A stretch of DNA of 40,488 bases from a virus: positions 1-40,488 of IMG/VR virus record IMGVR_UViG_3300047564_000542, one strand, 5' to 3'. A program made the translations under genes and the position numbers. Shown here one piece after another: positions 6,808-14,461 of this stretch (position 1 is its first letter; every line of letters begins with the position of its first letter). The notes under the pieces were generated by a model. The model did not search any database, was not told where the DNA came from, and saw nothing but the letters and a program-made list of their open reading frames with translations.

Positions 6808-7380
6808 TTACCAGTCATCTCCAACATCAGCAGTGGCTGCTGCTGGCGCGGCTGCACCACGAGTGATGCCGAAGTCAGAAGCCGCTGTGGGCTTTGCACC
6901 ACCCAATGGCTCACCCTTGCGCACCAGCAAGATGTTGTTCAGGCCAAACGACACACCATTGTTTCCGGCCTGGCTGTACGCATAGGCATTCAGGCTGACC
7001 CGGATGTAGTCGCCAGAAACGATGTCATCGTTTCCGATCAGGTCGTTACCGTGCGTGTCAATCGCGCCCGGCTTGCTGGTGGACTTCACGTTGCAGAAGT
7101 AATGGCCAGCGTATTCACGGCCCAATGGCGAGCCATCGGTCTTGGTTTCGGTGTCGCCATCACGCAAAGGGTTGCGCACGTTCTTGGGGATCTTGTCGCC
7201 AAACTTAGCAGTCAATGCCTCTTTGGCCGCAGCCTTCAACGCTGTCAGCGTGGCTGTGTCGGTCTTGGGGATCAGGATTTGAGTGGAGAACTCATCCTTG
7301 CCATTCATCTCATTCTTGCGTGCTGAGAGGGCTGAGAAATACGAGGTGCGGACCTCGCCAGTGGTGACACGTGTAGTCAT
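6808..7380 (-). CDS. DUF2815-type single-stranded DNA-binding protein
   Basis: A 190-residue protein matching the DUF2815 / Enc34-type ssDNA-binding family, an OB-fold protein used in phage replication and recombination. Seen: a family-like start (TTGEVRTSYFSALSARK), FSTQILIPKTD, PLRDGD, YAGHYFCNVKS, GDYIRVSLNAYAY and LNNILLVRKGEPLGG in the usual order, then a flexible tail ending in DVGDDW. The acidic tip resembles those of SSBs that recruit partners. An AAGGAAACGATC ribosome-binding segment precedes ATG 7380. It is transcribed away from the helicase gene (7529), so the two share a promoter region. Confidence 0.8.
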   Translation of the reverse strand: MTTRVTTGEVRTSYFSALSARKNEMNGKDEFSTQILIPKTDTATLTALKAAAKEALTAKFGDKIPKNVRNPLRDGDTETKTDGSPLGREYAGHYFCNVKSTSKPGAIDTHGNDLIGNDDIVSGDYIRVSLNAYAYSQAGNNGVSFGLNNILLVRKGEPLGGAKPTAASDFGITRGAAAPAAATADVGDDW

Positions 7381-7528
7381 GATCGTTTCCTTCAGGTTGA
7401 TCGTTTCAAGGTTTTCAGCGCCATCACCTGATGACGCAATTGCACTTTAGCACAAATCTTTTTCTTGCGTCAAAAAAAATACAGGCGCACAATGGCGGCT
7501 CATTTCAACCGCTAAACCGAGGAAAACG
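7381..7528. promoter_or_regulatory. Divergent promoter region between SSB and helicase genes
   Basis: 148 bases without a gene. It contains TGATCGTTTC twice (7380-7389 and 7398-7407), overlapping the SSB translation start, and an AT-rich stretch at 7445-7490. Both flanking genes start here, so promoters must lie inside, but no box pair is close enough to consensus to name. The helicase gene has a GAGGAAAAC ribosome-binding site just before 7529. Confidence 0.4.
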
Positions 7529-8752
7529 ATGCAGCTATACCCGCACCAAGAGATCAGCAGAGACTTTCTGCTGGCGCAAAAGAGGGCCATCTTGGCTGAC
7601 CAGCCACGAGTTGGTAAGACACTGCCCACCACGGCAGCAGCACTTGAAAACCTACCTGCCCTAATCGTCTGCCCAGCCATCGCCAAGACGGTCTGGGAGG
7701 CCGCATTTAACAAGCTGGCCCCAGATGTATCTGTGCGCGTCATCAGTGGCCGCAATGACGCCATGAAGACCACCAGCGACAAGGTGGTGGTGGTTAACTA
7801 CGACCTGCTGCAATACTTCAACAACGCTGGTTTTCAGACGCTGGTGCTGGATGAATGCCATCGCATCAAGAACCCCAAGGCCGCACGCACCAAGGCCGCC
7901 ATGCTGCTGATGAAACAGATCCCGCAGGTGTATGCCCTCAGTGGCACACCAATGAGCAATAGACCCGCGGAGATGTGGCCAGTGCTGCATGGCTTGGGCA
8001 TTTACCGCGGCGGCTGGTTTGACTTTGTGCATCGGTATGCAAAAGCATGGAACCCGCCATGGGGTGGTCTTGATGTTTCTGGTGCGTCCAACATCCCAGA
8101 GTTGAAGGCATTGATGAAGCCCTATGTCTTGCGAAGAAAAAAAGAAGACATCTTTATGAACTACCAAGAGCCACAGGTGTCATTGATCACGTTTGATCTG
8201 GCTGTGGACAAACGTGAGCAAGAGTTTGATGCCGATGCCTTGATGGCCAACCCAAATGCTTTGCTGGCCTTTGAGGGTCTGTCAGAAGTGATGAAAGAGG
8301 CAGGCATTCGCAAAGCCCCCTTAGCCGCGGACTTCATTGATGATTTGCTTCACGCTGGTGAGCCTGTCGTGGTCTTTGCCCACCACAAGGAAGTGGTCAA
8401 CATCCTTGAAGACGAGTTGCGCACCCATAAGCCTGTCAAGGTGGTTGGCGATACGCCCAAGGCCCAGCGCCAGAAAAACATCGAAGCATTTCAGTCGGGC
8501 AAGACAAAGTGTTTCATTGGAAACATCGCCTCATGCAGTGAGGGCATTGATCTGTCAGTTGCTGACACGATTGTTTTTGTCGAGCCAACTTGGCAGACCA
8601 GCGCCTTGGAGCAGGCCAGCAGCCGTGTGGAAAACATTACCAAGAGCGGCACAAAGCCGCTGATCTATCTGCTGACAGTCAGGGCATCACTTGACCACAA
8701 CATTTTGAAGCGCGTGATCGAAAAGCAAAACATCATCAACCAGATCATTTAA
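7529..8752 (+). CDS. SNF2/DEAD-like superfamily 2 helicase
   Basis: A 407-residue two-domain SF2 helicase/translocase. Motif I is QPRVGKT (residues 25-31, Arg where many have Gly), motif II DECH (108-111), motif III SGTP (138-141). The second RecA-like domain has VVVFAHHKE, a CSEGIDL motif V and EQASSRVENI as motif VI. The compact SNF2-like form is common in phage replication modules and probably remodels DNA or removes bound proteins at forks. It lies 11 bases upstream of the DUF2800 nuclease gene, forming a helicase-nuclease pair. No frameshift or missing motif is seen. Confidence 0.88.
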   Translation: MQLYPHQEISRDFLLAQKRAILADQPRVGKTLPTTAAALENLPALIVCPAIAKTVWEAAFNKLAPDVSVRVISGRNDAMKTTSDKVVVVNYDLLQYFNNAGFQTLVLDECHRIKNPKAARTKAAMLLMKQIPQVYALSGTPMSNRPAEMWPVLHGLGIYRGGWFDFVHRYAKAWNPPWGGLDVSGASNIPELKALMKPYVLRRKKEDIFMNYQEPQVSLITFDLAVDKREQEFDADALMANPNALLAFEGLSEVMKEAGIRKAPLAADFIDDLLHAGEPVVVFAHHKEVVNILEDELRTHKPVKVVGDTPKAQRQKNIEAFQSGKTKCFIGNIASCSEGIDLSVADTIVFVEPTWQTSALEQASSRVENITKSGTKPLIYLLTVRASLDHNILKRVIEKQNIINQII

Positions 8753-8763
8753 AGGAGCCAACC

Positions 8764-9789
8764 ATGCAACACGTTGAACGCCAACACGCCCGTCTGTCAG
8801 CATCACGCACAGAACGATTCATGTCATGCCCAGGCTCTGTCCGGCTTGAAGCACTCATGCCCTATGAGCCAGCAGGCGAGGCAGCGGCCATCGGCACAGC
8901 CATCCATGAACTGTCCGAGCGCATCCTGAACGGCCAAGAGATTGATGACCCAGACATCAACCCCGACCACATCGCCATGGCGCAAGAATATGCAGACTTC
9001 ATCAACAACCTTGTCCCAAACCCGCGCAAGAGGCTGATTGAGGTCAACTTAGATGCAGGCTTGAAGTCCCTGCACCCAGCCCTTGGCGGCACGGCTGACG
9101 CTATTCTTGTCGATGGCAACCACCTAACCATCGTGGATTTAAAGACTGGCCGAGTCCCCGTCGAAGCCGAGAACAACAAGCAACTCATGACCTATGCGCT
9201 GGGCGCCATGCGTCAACTCAACGCGCCTGCCGACATCATCTGCACCATGCACATCTTCCAGCCCCGCGCTGGCCACTCCAAGTGGACCGTCAACGGTGTG
9301 GACCTCATCAACCACGGCCACGACCTCATCAATTCAGCGCGTCTTGCTCTGTCCCCAGACGCCCCCACCAACCCCAGCCCTGACGCCTGCAAATACTGCA
9401 AGGCCAAACCGATTTGCCCATCCATGCGCCAGAAGGTCCAAGACAATGCACGCAAGGACTTTGCCCCAGACACCACCATCACGCCCGAGATGATTGATTT
9501 GGCCAAGCTGGCAGAAACATGGGCCGATGCCGTGCTGACCGCCGCCAAGCAGCAACTCACCAACGGTGCAACCATTACTGGATGGAATCTCAAGCCAGGC
9601 CGCAAGACCCGTTTTTGGAAGTCAGAGGAGTTGGCTGCTGCCGCCTTGAAGGACCACCCACAAGCCTTCACCCTGAAGTCACCAGCCGCCATTGCCGACC
9701 TGAAGATTGAGGTGTCTGAAGACCTGATCGGCATCACCCATGCCGCGCCAAGCCTGGCGAAAGAGAAAGCCAAAAAACCCCAGGACTAG
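8764..9789 (+). CDS. DUF2800 RecB/Cas4-like PD-(D/E)XK nuclease
   Basis: A 341-residue protein with the DUF2800 organisation: RLSASRTERFMSCPGS near the start, GTAIHELSERIL, then GGTADAILVDG with the metal-binding Asp and IVDLKTGR with Asp-x-Lys, followed by NKQLMTYALGA. A Cys cluster (CKYCKAKPICPSM, ~residues 203-215) plus the N-terminal Cys19 suggests an iron-sulfur cluster as in Cas4/AddB. Family knowledge: an exonuclease for recombination or genome processing, usually beside a DUF2815 SSB, as here. An AAAGGAGCC ribosome-binding site precedes ATG 8764. The tail is Lys-rich. Confidence 0.85.
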   Translation: MQHVERQHARLSASRTERFMSCPGSVRLEALMPYEPAGEAAAIGTAIHELSERILNGQEIDDPDINPDHIAMAQEYADFINNLVPNPRKRLIEVNLDAGLKSLHPALGGTADAILVDGNHLTIVDLKTGRVPVEAENNKQLMTYALGAMRQLNAPADIICTMHIFQPRAGHSKWTVNGVDLINHGHDLINSARLALSPDAPTNPSPDACKYCKAKPICPSMRQKVQDNARKDFAPDTTITPEMIDLAKLAETWADAVLTAAKQQLTNGATITGWNLKPGRKTRFWKSEELAAAALKDHPQAFTLKSPAAIADLKIEVSEDLIGITHAAPSLAKEKAKKPQD

Positions 9790-9815
9790 AATCCAACCCC
9801 ATCCCCCAAAAAGAA

Positions 9816-9846
9816 AGCCCCTGTGTGACGCGAATCACCAGGGGCT
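9816..9846 (+). terminator. Intergenic hairpin after nuclease gene
   Basis: AGCCCCTG (9816-9823) and CAGGGGCT (9839-9846) form an 8-bp stem with a 15-base loop, 27 bases after the DUF2800 stop. There is no U tract downstream, so it may be an RNA-processing or mRNA 3'-end signal rather than an intrinsic terminator. Confidence 0.4.
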
Positions 9847-9877
9847 AAGTTCTCAACCTAAGGAAAAGAGAGAAAGC

Positions 9878-9922
9878 ATGAGCAGTTTACCAGCGAGATT
9901 TGGACAAAACAAGATCTGTTGA
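9878..9922 (+). CDS. Possible 14-residue leader peptide
   Basis: ATG 9878 follows an unusually good ribosome-binding stretch (AAGGAAAAGAGAG) and encodes 14 residues, MSSLPARFGQNKIC. It precedes the primase gene by about 100 bases, and a promoter-like sequence overlaps its end. It might be an upstream leader ORF or a decayed gene start. No other evidence of function. Confidence 0.25.
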   Translation: MSSLPARFGQNKIC

Positions 9923-9928
9923 TATAGT
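9900..9928 (+). promoter_or_regulatory. Sigma70-like promoter for primase gene
   Basis: TTGGAC (9900-9905) and TATAGT (9923-9928) are separated by exactly 17 bases, close to the TTGACA/TATAAT consensus. The start would fall near 9935, giving a leader of about 90 bases before ATG 10025. That leader contains an imperfect GAAAAGC / GCTTTTTC inverted repeat (9958-9964, 9990-9997) that could act as an attenuator. Confidence 0.5.
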
Positions 9929-10024
9929 GGATACAGGCCACGGCTAGGGTAGCTCCCGAAAAGCAGCTTGAATCACTGCCTGCCGATGCGCTTTTTCATG
10001 ATTCCTTAATCGAAAGATTCCTCG

Positions 10025-12187
10025 ATGTCTCAAGAGTTTTTGGCCTCATCGGCCAACCCATCCCACGCAGTCGCCTTGGCCATTGCCGACATTTGCCCTG
10101 AAGCCCTCTTTTGCGGCTTCAGGCTAAAACCAAAAGCCGATGGCACATTTGCCAAGCTGCCAGTGTCTAAGGCTGGCGCTGGTGTCGGTGCTGACATTGA
10201 CCACGCCCAGCTAGTCAATGGCAATGAGTTGCGCACCATGACAGCGCCGCCAAACAATTCAGCCCTCTGGGGCATCTTCATGCAAAACCGCATGACTTAT
10301 GACCCGTTTGACGACTTGGTGCTGACCATCCTCGATCTCGACACCAAGCGATCCACAGCACCGCGCGACATCCGCATGGTCAAGCTGATGGACCTGGCCA
10401 AAGAGCGCGGCCTATTGACCGAGCGCAGCCACAGCAAGAAGGGCGGCCACATCATCTTTTTGGCCAAGCCTGACCCAACCTTGCCGCCGCAAATCAAGCT
10501 GGGCAACCACCAAGAGATTGAAATCTTTGGCCAACCCAAGAGTGCAGGCAAGAATGTCATGTTTACTGGCGATGCACTTAAAGGAGATTTGACCGAGTTG
10601 GGCTGCACGGTGACTGAATTTTTGGCGCAGGCAGGCATTCAGGTGTCGCAGCCAGAGGTCAAGAAACCATCTGAGGCGTTTGACTTCAGCCCCATCCTGA
10701 GCAAAAGCAAAGGCACGCCCAGCGATTACGACAAGGCTATGGAGGCGCTGGAGTTCATCAACCCCGGCGCGGATTACGACACATGGTTGGCCATGGGCTT
10801 TGCTTTGCACAAAGAGTTTGGCGACAGAGCCAAGCAAGATTGGATGTCTTGGTCCATGGCTAGACCAAAGCCAACCAGCGAATCTGACCTAGAAGATCAC
10901 TGGAAATCATTTGGCAAAAAGGACGGTGTTGGTATCGGCACGCTATTTCACACGGCCAAGCAAGCTGGCTGGGAGCCACCGACAAAGGCATCTGAGCGCA
11001 AATCAGCAGTGGAAGATTTTCAAAACATATTAAGTCCAGTATCTGTTGCAACAGGCTCACAGGATGAGCCTGAACCAGAAACACCGCAGGGTTGGCCAGA
11101 ACTCAGCCTCGACATCACCAGCCTCAAGCCCATTGACTACATGATCCAAGGCTTTTGGGCGCACAGCTTCTTTGTCTTGGCTGGCCAGCCTGGTGTCGGC
11201 AAAACCACGGCCATGATTTCAGCTTGCATGGTCATGGCAGGGTTTCAGATCGCTGACACAACCATCACGGCCAAGAATCACCGCAAGACCATCTTTGTGA
11301 CCGAAGACAGTGACCAGATCACCCGCACCCTGTTTGCCTATGCCAAGCACTTTCACATCAAACCAACTGACCTGCTCAACTGGTTTGTGGTCATTGATGC
11401 CAAACGCTCAGATGTCAAAGACCTCCTGACCTTGGCCCACAACGTCATCAGACACACGGTCAACGGCATCCGCCCACACCTTGTCTTGGACACGGCCAAC
11501 AGCACCATGGCCATCGACAACGAGAATGACAACTCAGAGGTCGGAAGCTATCTGGCGGCCCTCAAGCAGACCATCTACGTACAACTGCACACGCCCATAT
11601 CCATCCTGACCCATACCAACAAGACCATATCCAGACAAGACAGTGATGCCATGGCCCGGGGAGCATCAGCCTTCACAGGCGATGCAACCCTGACAGGCAT
11701 CCTGTTTATGGACCCGGATGGCACCCGCTACATGAAGCTCACAAAAACCCGGTACGAGCCAGATTTCAGGGAAATCAGGTTTGAGACGCAGTTATTTCCG
11801 GAAATCGTCATCGACCAGCATGGAGAGCCACAGACCATGCTGTGCCGCATCTCCATCCCTTACCCGTCAGCCGAAGAAGAACGCAAGCAAGCTCAAGCCG
11901 AAAAGCAAGAGGACAAGCGCCAGCAGCAAATCGTTGATGCCGCTGATGCCGCCTGCAACTTTGTCCAAAGCCTTTTGAACACTCATGGCAAGGTGATCAT
12001 GCGCAAAGGACCAGGCCGCCCCAATGTGCCAAAAGAATTTCAGGACGCTTACAAACTTGAGTGGCCAGAGGTCTACCAGGCAGTGCCACAGGCCGATCAG
12101 TCATACGCAAGAAAGGCTGTTGGCACGGCCATCTTCCATCGGTTTGGGGTCAGTCCAGACCAGTCTGGATGGGTGCAGTTGGTCTAA
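10025..12187 (+). CDS. Primase-polymerase / replicative helicase fusion
   Basis: A 720-residue replication protein. The N-terminal archaeo-eukaryotic-type primase domain (~20-200) has the metal-binding DLD (104-106) and SKKGGHIIF (137-145). A PriCT-like linker domain follows (~233-318; DYDTWLAMGFALH, WMSWS). Then comes a RecA-fold ATPase with Walker A GQPGVGKT (387-394), Walker B HLVLDT (485-490) and an SILTHTNK segment, resembling RepA/AAA_25 helicases. The C-terminal ~100 residues are charged and may bind the origin. It probably primes and unwinds the phage origin and loads host polymerase, as no phage polymerase is present. Iteron-like repeats begin at its stop codon. Confidence 0.85.
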   Translation: MSQEFLASSANPSHAVALAIADICPEALFCGFRLKPKADGTFAKLPVSKAGAGVGADIDHAQLVNGNELRTMTAPPNNSALWGIFMQNRMTYDPFDDLVLTILDLDTKRSTAPRDIRMVKLMDLAKERGLLTERSHSKKGGHIIFLAKPDPTLPPQIKLGNHQEIEIFGQPKSAGKNVMFTGDALKGDLTELGCTVTEFLAQAGIQVSQPEVKKPSEAFDFSPILSKSKGTPSDYDKAMEALEFINPGADYDTWLAMGFALHKEFGDRAKQDWMSWSMARPKPTSESDLEDHWKSFGKKDGVGIGTLFHTAKQAGWEPPTKASERKSAVEDFQNILSPVSVATGSQDEPEPETPQGWPELSLDITSLKPIDYMIQGFWAHSFFVLAGQPGVGKTTAMISACMVMAGFQIADTTITAKNHRKTIFVTEDSDQITRTLFAYAKHFHIKPTDLLNWFVVIDAKRSDVKDLLTLAHNVIRHTVNGIRPHLVLDTANSTMAIDNENDNSEVGSYLAALKQTIYVQLHTPISILTHTNKTISRQDSDAMARGASAFTGDATLTGILFMDPDGTRYMKLTKTRYEPDFREIRFETQLFPEIVIDQHGEPQTMLCRISIPYPSAEEERKQAQAEKQEDKRQQQIVDAADAACNFVQSLLNTHGKVIMRKGPGRPNVPKEFQDAYKLEWPEVYQAVPQADQSYARKAVGTAIFHRFGVSPDQSGWVQLV

Positions 12188-12365
12188 TCCGGTAATCCGG
12201 TAGTAATCCGGTAGTAATCCGGTATACCGGATTAGACAATGGCTGGCTTTGGGGATTAAGTGGGGGGTCTTTTGCCCCACTTATCCACAGGCCAGTCTGC
12301 GAAGAATCAGGGTTGTTTGTCTAATCCGGTAAGGCGGTAGATTCCCTTAAGGGTTTACCGGATTA
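12185..12365. repeat. Iteron-like TAATCCGGTA repeats (candidate origin)
   Basis: Seven perfect 10-mers: forward at 12185, 12193, 12204, 12215 and 12322, inverted at 12225 and 12356. Copies at 12204 and 12215 are 11 bases apart (one turn). 12215-12234 is a perfect 20-base palindrome. A further palindrome, CCCTTAAGGG, lies at 12344-12353 between the last inverted pair. Position immediately downstream of the primase-helicase gene suggests initiator binding sites or autoregulatory operators. Confidence 0.7.
12281..12289 (+). other. Perfect DnaA box
   Basis: TTATCCACA, identical to the strong DnaA-box consensus, lies between the iteron clusters. It is the first of six exact copies in 1.4 kb. Confidence 0.6.
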
Positions 12366-12406
12366 GGAATACTTCAAAGGTTTACAGTTTTAGGTGGGAC
12401 AAAAAG

Positions 12407-12754
12407 ATGCTGAATTCAGAGTTATCCACAGGTTATCCACAGGCTGCAAATTGGGTCGAAGATGACCGTGTTTTATGCCAAAACTGCGTTAATGCGGTAA
12501 ACGTGGATTGCAAGCAGTCCATGCCAGCCGAGCAGATGGAAAAGCACCGCAAGGTCAACGCCATACCGCTGCAATGGATGTTCGATGTAACCAAGGTCAG
12601 GAACGGCTGGGCAACAGTCACATGGAAGGCTTGGCAGTGCCAGGCCACTGGAATGTCCACCATGCCGTTTGATTTGAAGCACCGATGCCATTTGTATTCC
12701 AAGGCAACTGAACAGCCATCGTCTGTAAAATCAGACGCATGGTGGCTCGACTGA
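12407..12754 (+). CDS. Hypothetical Cys-containing protein, 115 aa
   Basis: ATG 12407 follows a GGTGG-type ribosome-binding site. Two DnaA boxes fall in codons 6-12. The protein has a CQNC pair near residue 24, a third Cys ten residues later, and two more Cys in the second half (WQCQATG, HRCHLY), which could bind zinc. A VTKVRNGWATVTWKAWQC segment looks like beta-strands. It overlaps the VRR-NUC gene by 16 bases. No family recognised; the first codons may be non-coding if translation starts later. Confidence 0.5.
   Translation: MLNSELSTGYPQAANWVEDDRVLCQNCVNAVNVDCKQSMPAEQMEKHRKVNAIPLQWMFDVTKVRNGWATVTWKAWQCQATGMSTMPFDLKHRCHLYSKATEQPSSVKSDAWWLD
12422..12441 (+). other. Tandem pair of DnaA boxes
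   Basis: TTATCCACA occurs at 12422-12430 and 12433-12441, 11 bases apart on the same strand and helical face. The spacing suits cooperative DnaA binding. The pair lies inside the first codons of the 115-residue ORF. Confidence 0.6.
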
Positions 12755-13122
12755 GAAAAAGCATTGAACACACTGAGCAGGTAAAACTGGTGCAGCGTGT
12801 TCGTGCGTTTTATCCAGACGTCATCATTGCCTCCATACCGAATGGGGGTGATAGAACGGCCTCAGAACGCGTTAGGCTGCACAGTGAGGGTGTACTGGCA
12901 GGGATGCCTGATCTGTGCGTCCTGGAGGCTTGTGGTGGGTTTTACGGGCTGTTTGTGGAGATGAAGACAGCCACAGGGCAGCAAAGCAAAGAGCAGAAGG
13001 CTTTGCAGTTGCAATTAAACAACAGAGGGTATCTGTGCACAGTTGCCAGATCAGCCTCTGAAGGCTTTGAAATCATTAAGGGGTACTTGAATGGCGAGAA
13101 ACTCATTGGCCGAGATTGCTGA
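12739..13122 (+). CDS. VRR-NUC domain nuclease
   Basis: A 127-residue stand-alone VRR-NUC protein (PD-(D/E)XK superfamily). Signature elements: EQ near residue 13, IPNGG (33-37), GVLAGMPDL with metal-binding Asp58, and FVEMKTATGQQS with Glu74-x-Lys76. Family members cut branched DNA, including Holliday junctions, and in phages are thought to resolve replication or packaging intermediates. Its place just before the small terminase gene suits a role in clearing branched DNA before packaging. It overlaps its neighbours on both sides (16 and 32 bases), implying translational coupling. Confidence 0.85.
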   Translation: MVARLRKSIEHTEQVKLVQRVRAFYPDVIIASIPNGGDRTASERVRLHSEGVLAGMPDLCVLEACGGFYGLFVEMKTATGQQSKEQKALQLQLNNRGYLCTVARSASEGFEIIKGYLNGEKLIGRDC

Positions 13123-13573
13123 CCAAGGCGCAGCCAACATCGCAGCCGCACAAAAGAAAAAGGCCGAGGTCAGCTTGGCTAACAAAGCGATTCACGCATT
13201 CGGGGGCGAGGATGCCGTCATCGAATTCATTGCATCCGGCGGCACCATCTCCGCGCTGTGCAAGGTATTGGGGATCGGGAATACGACGTTTGACCGATGG
13301 GTCGAGAGAGGCGGCGAGGAGCGCATGGCTGCTTACGCGCGTGCGCGGGTGCGTGCAGGGCAGAGTTTAGCCGAGCAGACGATTGACATCGCTGATGCCG
13401 CAACGATCCAAGAGGTGCAGCTTGCCAAGCTACGCTGCGACAGACGCGCTTGGCTGGCTTCTAAGCTGTCTGAGGAGTTCTCTGACAAGCAGCAGCCGCT
13501 GGTCAACATTGACCTGGGCAGCATGGCGCTCGATGCACTGCGCAAACGCAGCATAGTGAATACCAACGATTGA
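13091..13573 (+). CDS. Terminase small subunit
   Basis: A 160-residue protein with ATG 13091 preceded by AAGGGG. An N-terminal HTH-like region (EDAVIEFIASGGTISALCK, GIGNTTFDRWVE) is followed by a helical oligomerisation segment, the pattern of Sf6-type small terminases, which bind pac DNA as a ring and hand it to the large subunit. The C-terminal residues (LVNIDLGSMALDALRK) probably contact the large subunit. Unusually, it lies 2.8 kb upstream of the large-subunit gene, separated by the candidate origin and a block of small genes. Confidence 0.75.
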   Translation: MARNSLAEIADQGAANIAAAQKKKAEVSLANKAIHAFGGEDAVIEFIASGGTISALCKVLGIGNTTFDRWVERGGEERMAAYARARVRAGQSLAEQTIDIADAATIQEVQLAKLRCDRRAWLASKLSEEFSDKQQPLVNIDLGSMALDALRKRSIVNTND

Positions 13574-13615
13574 CGCTGCTTCATACAACGTCCATTATGT
13601 AAAGTCGTGTTGCAG

Positions 13616-13682
13616 TTATCCACAGATTTAGTAATACGTTATGCGTAGCTTTTAGGTTATCCACAGGAATCTGTGGATAACC
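13616..13682. other. DnaA-box cluster with inverted pair
   Basis: TTATCCACA at 13616-13624 and 13657-13665 on the forward strand, and its complement at 13672-13680. The last two make a 12-base inverted repeat with a 4-base loop (13655-13666 and 13671-13682). Imperfect relatives (CCGTGGACA, CTGTGGACA) follow to 13712. Located in the 335-base gap after the small terminase gene. Confidence 0.6.
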
Positions 13683-13736
13683 GTGGACAAAACCCTGTGG
13701 ACAGATGGACTCGGCCAGCCGACCTGGCCGCGCTGA

Positions 13737-13821
13737 CCCCCCCCTGGGCCGCCGCGGCGGGGGGCGGCTGCTGCGGTACTTGACACCCATCTGCATCCCC
13801 TCATCCAAAAAAAATTTTTTT
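13737..13821. other. GC palindrome and A/T tract in intergenic gap
   Basis: Eight C (13737-13744), the perfect palindrome CCGCCGCGGCGG (13749-13760) and six G (13759-13764) form a potential strong stem. About 45 bases on, A8T7 (13807-13821) is an easily melted or bent tract. Together with the adjacent DnaA boxes this resembles an origin or a packaging-site layout. No gene is present in 13574-13908. Confidence 0.45.
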
Positions 13822-13908
13822 AACTTCATCAAAAAATGACTCTTAAGCACTTGCACCCCATCACCAACTTGACTTAAACTGCAATTCCTATCAACCAGGA
13901 GTTAAACG

Positions 13909-14073
13909 ATGAACACGACATACCTGATCAAGGTCAGAGCCTTGTACCCGCATAGCCGCCACTTGCAGAGGCAGTGGATCAAGAGCATTCGGCATTTGGG
14001 GGCACGCTGGTTGTTGGGCCAGCCGCAGCCGCATGAGAAGTTGCGTGAGCAGGCAGCGGGGAGGTGTGTATGA
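13909..14073 (+). CDS. Small basic hypothetical protein, 54 aa
   Basis: ATG 13909 follows a CAGGAGTTAAACG ribosome-binding site. It encodes a 54-residue Arg/His-rich protein (starts MNTTYLIKVRALYPHSR) without a membrane segment, possibly nucleic-acid binding. Its stop overlaps the next ATG as ATGA, the first link of a chain of overlapping small genes extending to 16328. Confidence 0.55.
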   Translation: MNTTYLIKVRALYPHSRHLQRQWIKSIRHLGARWLLGQPQPHEKLREQAAGRCV

Positions 14074-14300
14074 GCGCCAACACAGGTGGGCCAGCGTTTC
14101 CGCGACCTGCTGTATTCACCCAACCGCATAGACTGGCATCGGTTGAGCAAGACGGAATGACCCTGCGCGACTACTTTGCGGCCAAGGCGATGCAGGGATT
14201 TATGGCAAACAAATCCAACCCGATGCACTTTCAACCTACCGAGGACGCGCAATGGGCTTACTCAATTGCCGATGCCATGCTGAAAGCGAGGCAAGCATGA
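14070..14300 (+). CDS. Conserved-type phage hypothetical protein, 76 aa
   Basis: ATG 14070 is preceded by GGGGAGG and overlaps the previous stop. The sequence pattern (GGPAFPRP near the start, GMTLRDYFAAKAMQG, and YSIADAMLKAR at the end) is one I know from many small phage proteins of unknown function encoded in accessory regions. Soluble, with helical second half. Function unknown. Confidence 0.65.
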   Translation: MSANTGGPAFPRPAVFTQPHRLASVEQDGMTLRDYFAAKAMQGFMANKSNPMHFQPTEDAQWAYSIADAMLKARQA

Positions 14301-14461
14301 ACTGCTGCGATGACTATGGCAACTGCCGACAGGGCCGGGATTGTCCGATCCGCAAGGAGATGGAGGCCGAGCCAACCCCTGCTGACAATCAGTTGATCTG
14401 GATACTGTGGGCCTTCATCGTGCTGATGCTTGGCCTGTTGACATTGAGGAGTTGTTTATGA
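14297..14461 (+). CDS. Cys-rich single-pass membrane protein, 54 aa
   Basis: ATG 14297 overlaps the previous stop (ATGA). The N-terminus has Cys at positions 3, 4, 10 and 16 (MNCCDDYGNCRQGRDCPIR), compatible with metal binding or disulfides. The C-terminal half is one transmembrane helix (LIWILWAFIVLMLGLLTL). A membrane-anchored micro-protein, role unknown. Confidence 0.55.
   Translation: MNCCDDYGNCRQGRDCPIRKEMEAEPTPADNQLIWILWAFIVLMLGLLTLRSCL

Noticed and set aside
13584-13908. A reverse-strand gene in the gap after the small terminase (91-codon frame at 13581-13856)
   Set aside because: The frame runs through the DnaA boxes and GC palindrome, encodes low-complexity Pro/Arg sequence and has no ribosome-binding site.
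14064-14069. GTG start at 14064 for the 76-residue protein
   Set aside because: ATG 14070 is better placed relative to GGGGAGG and gives the ATGA overlap used by neighbouring genes.
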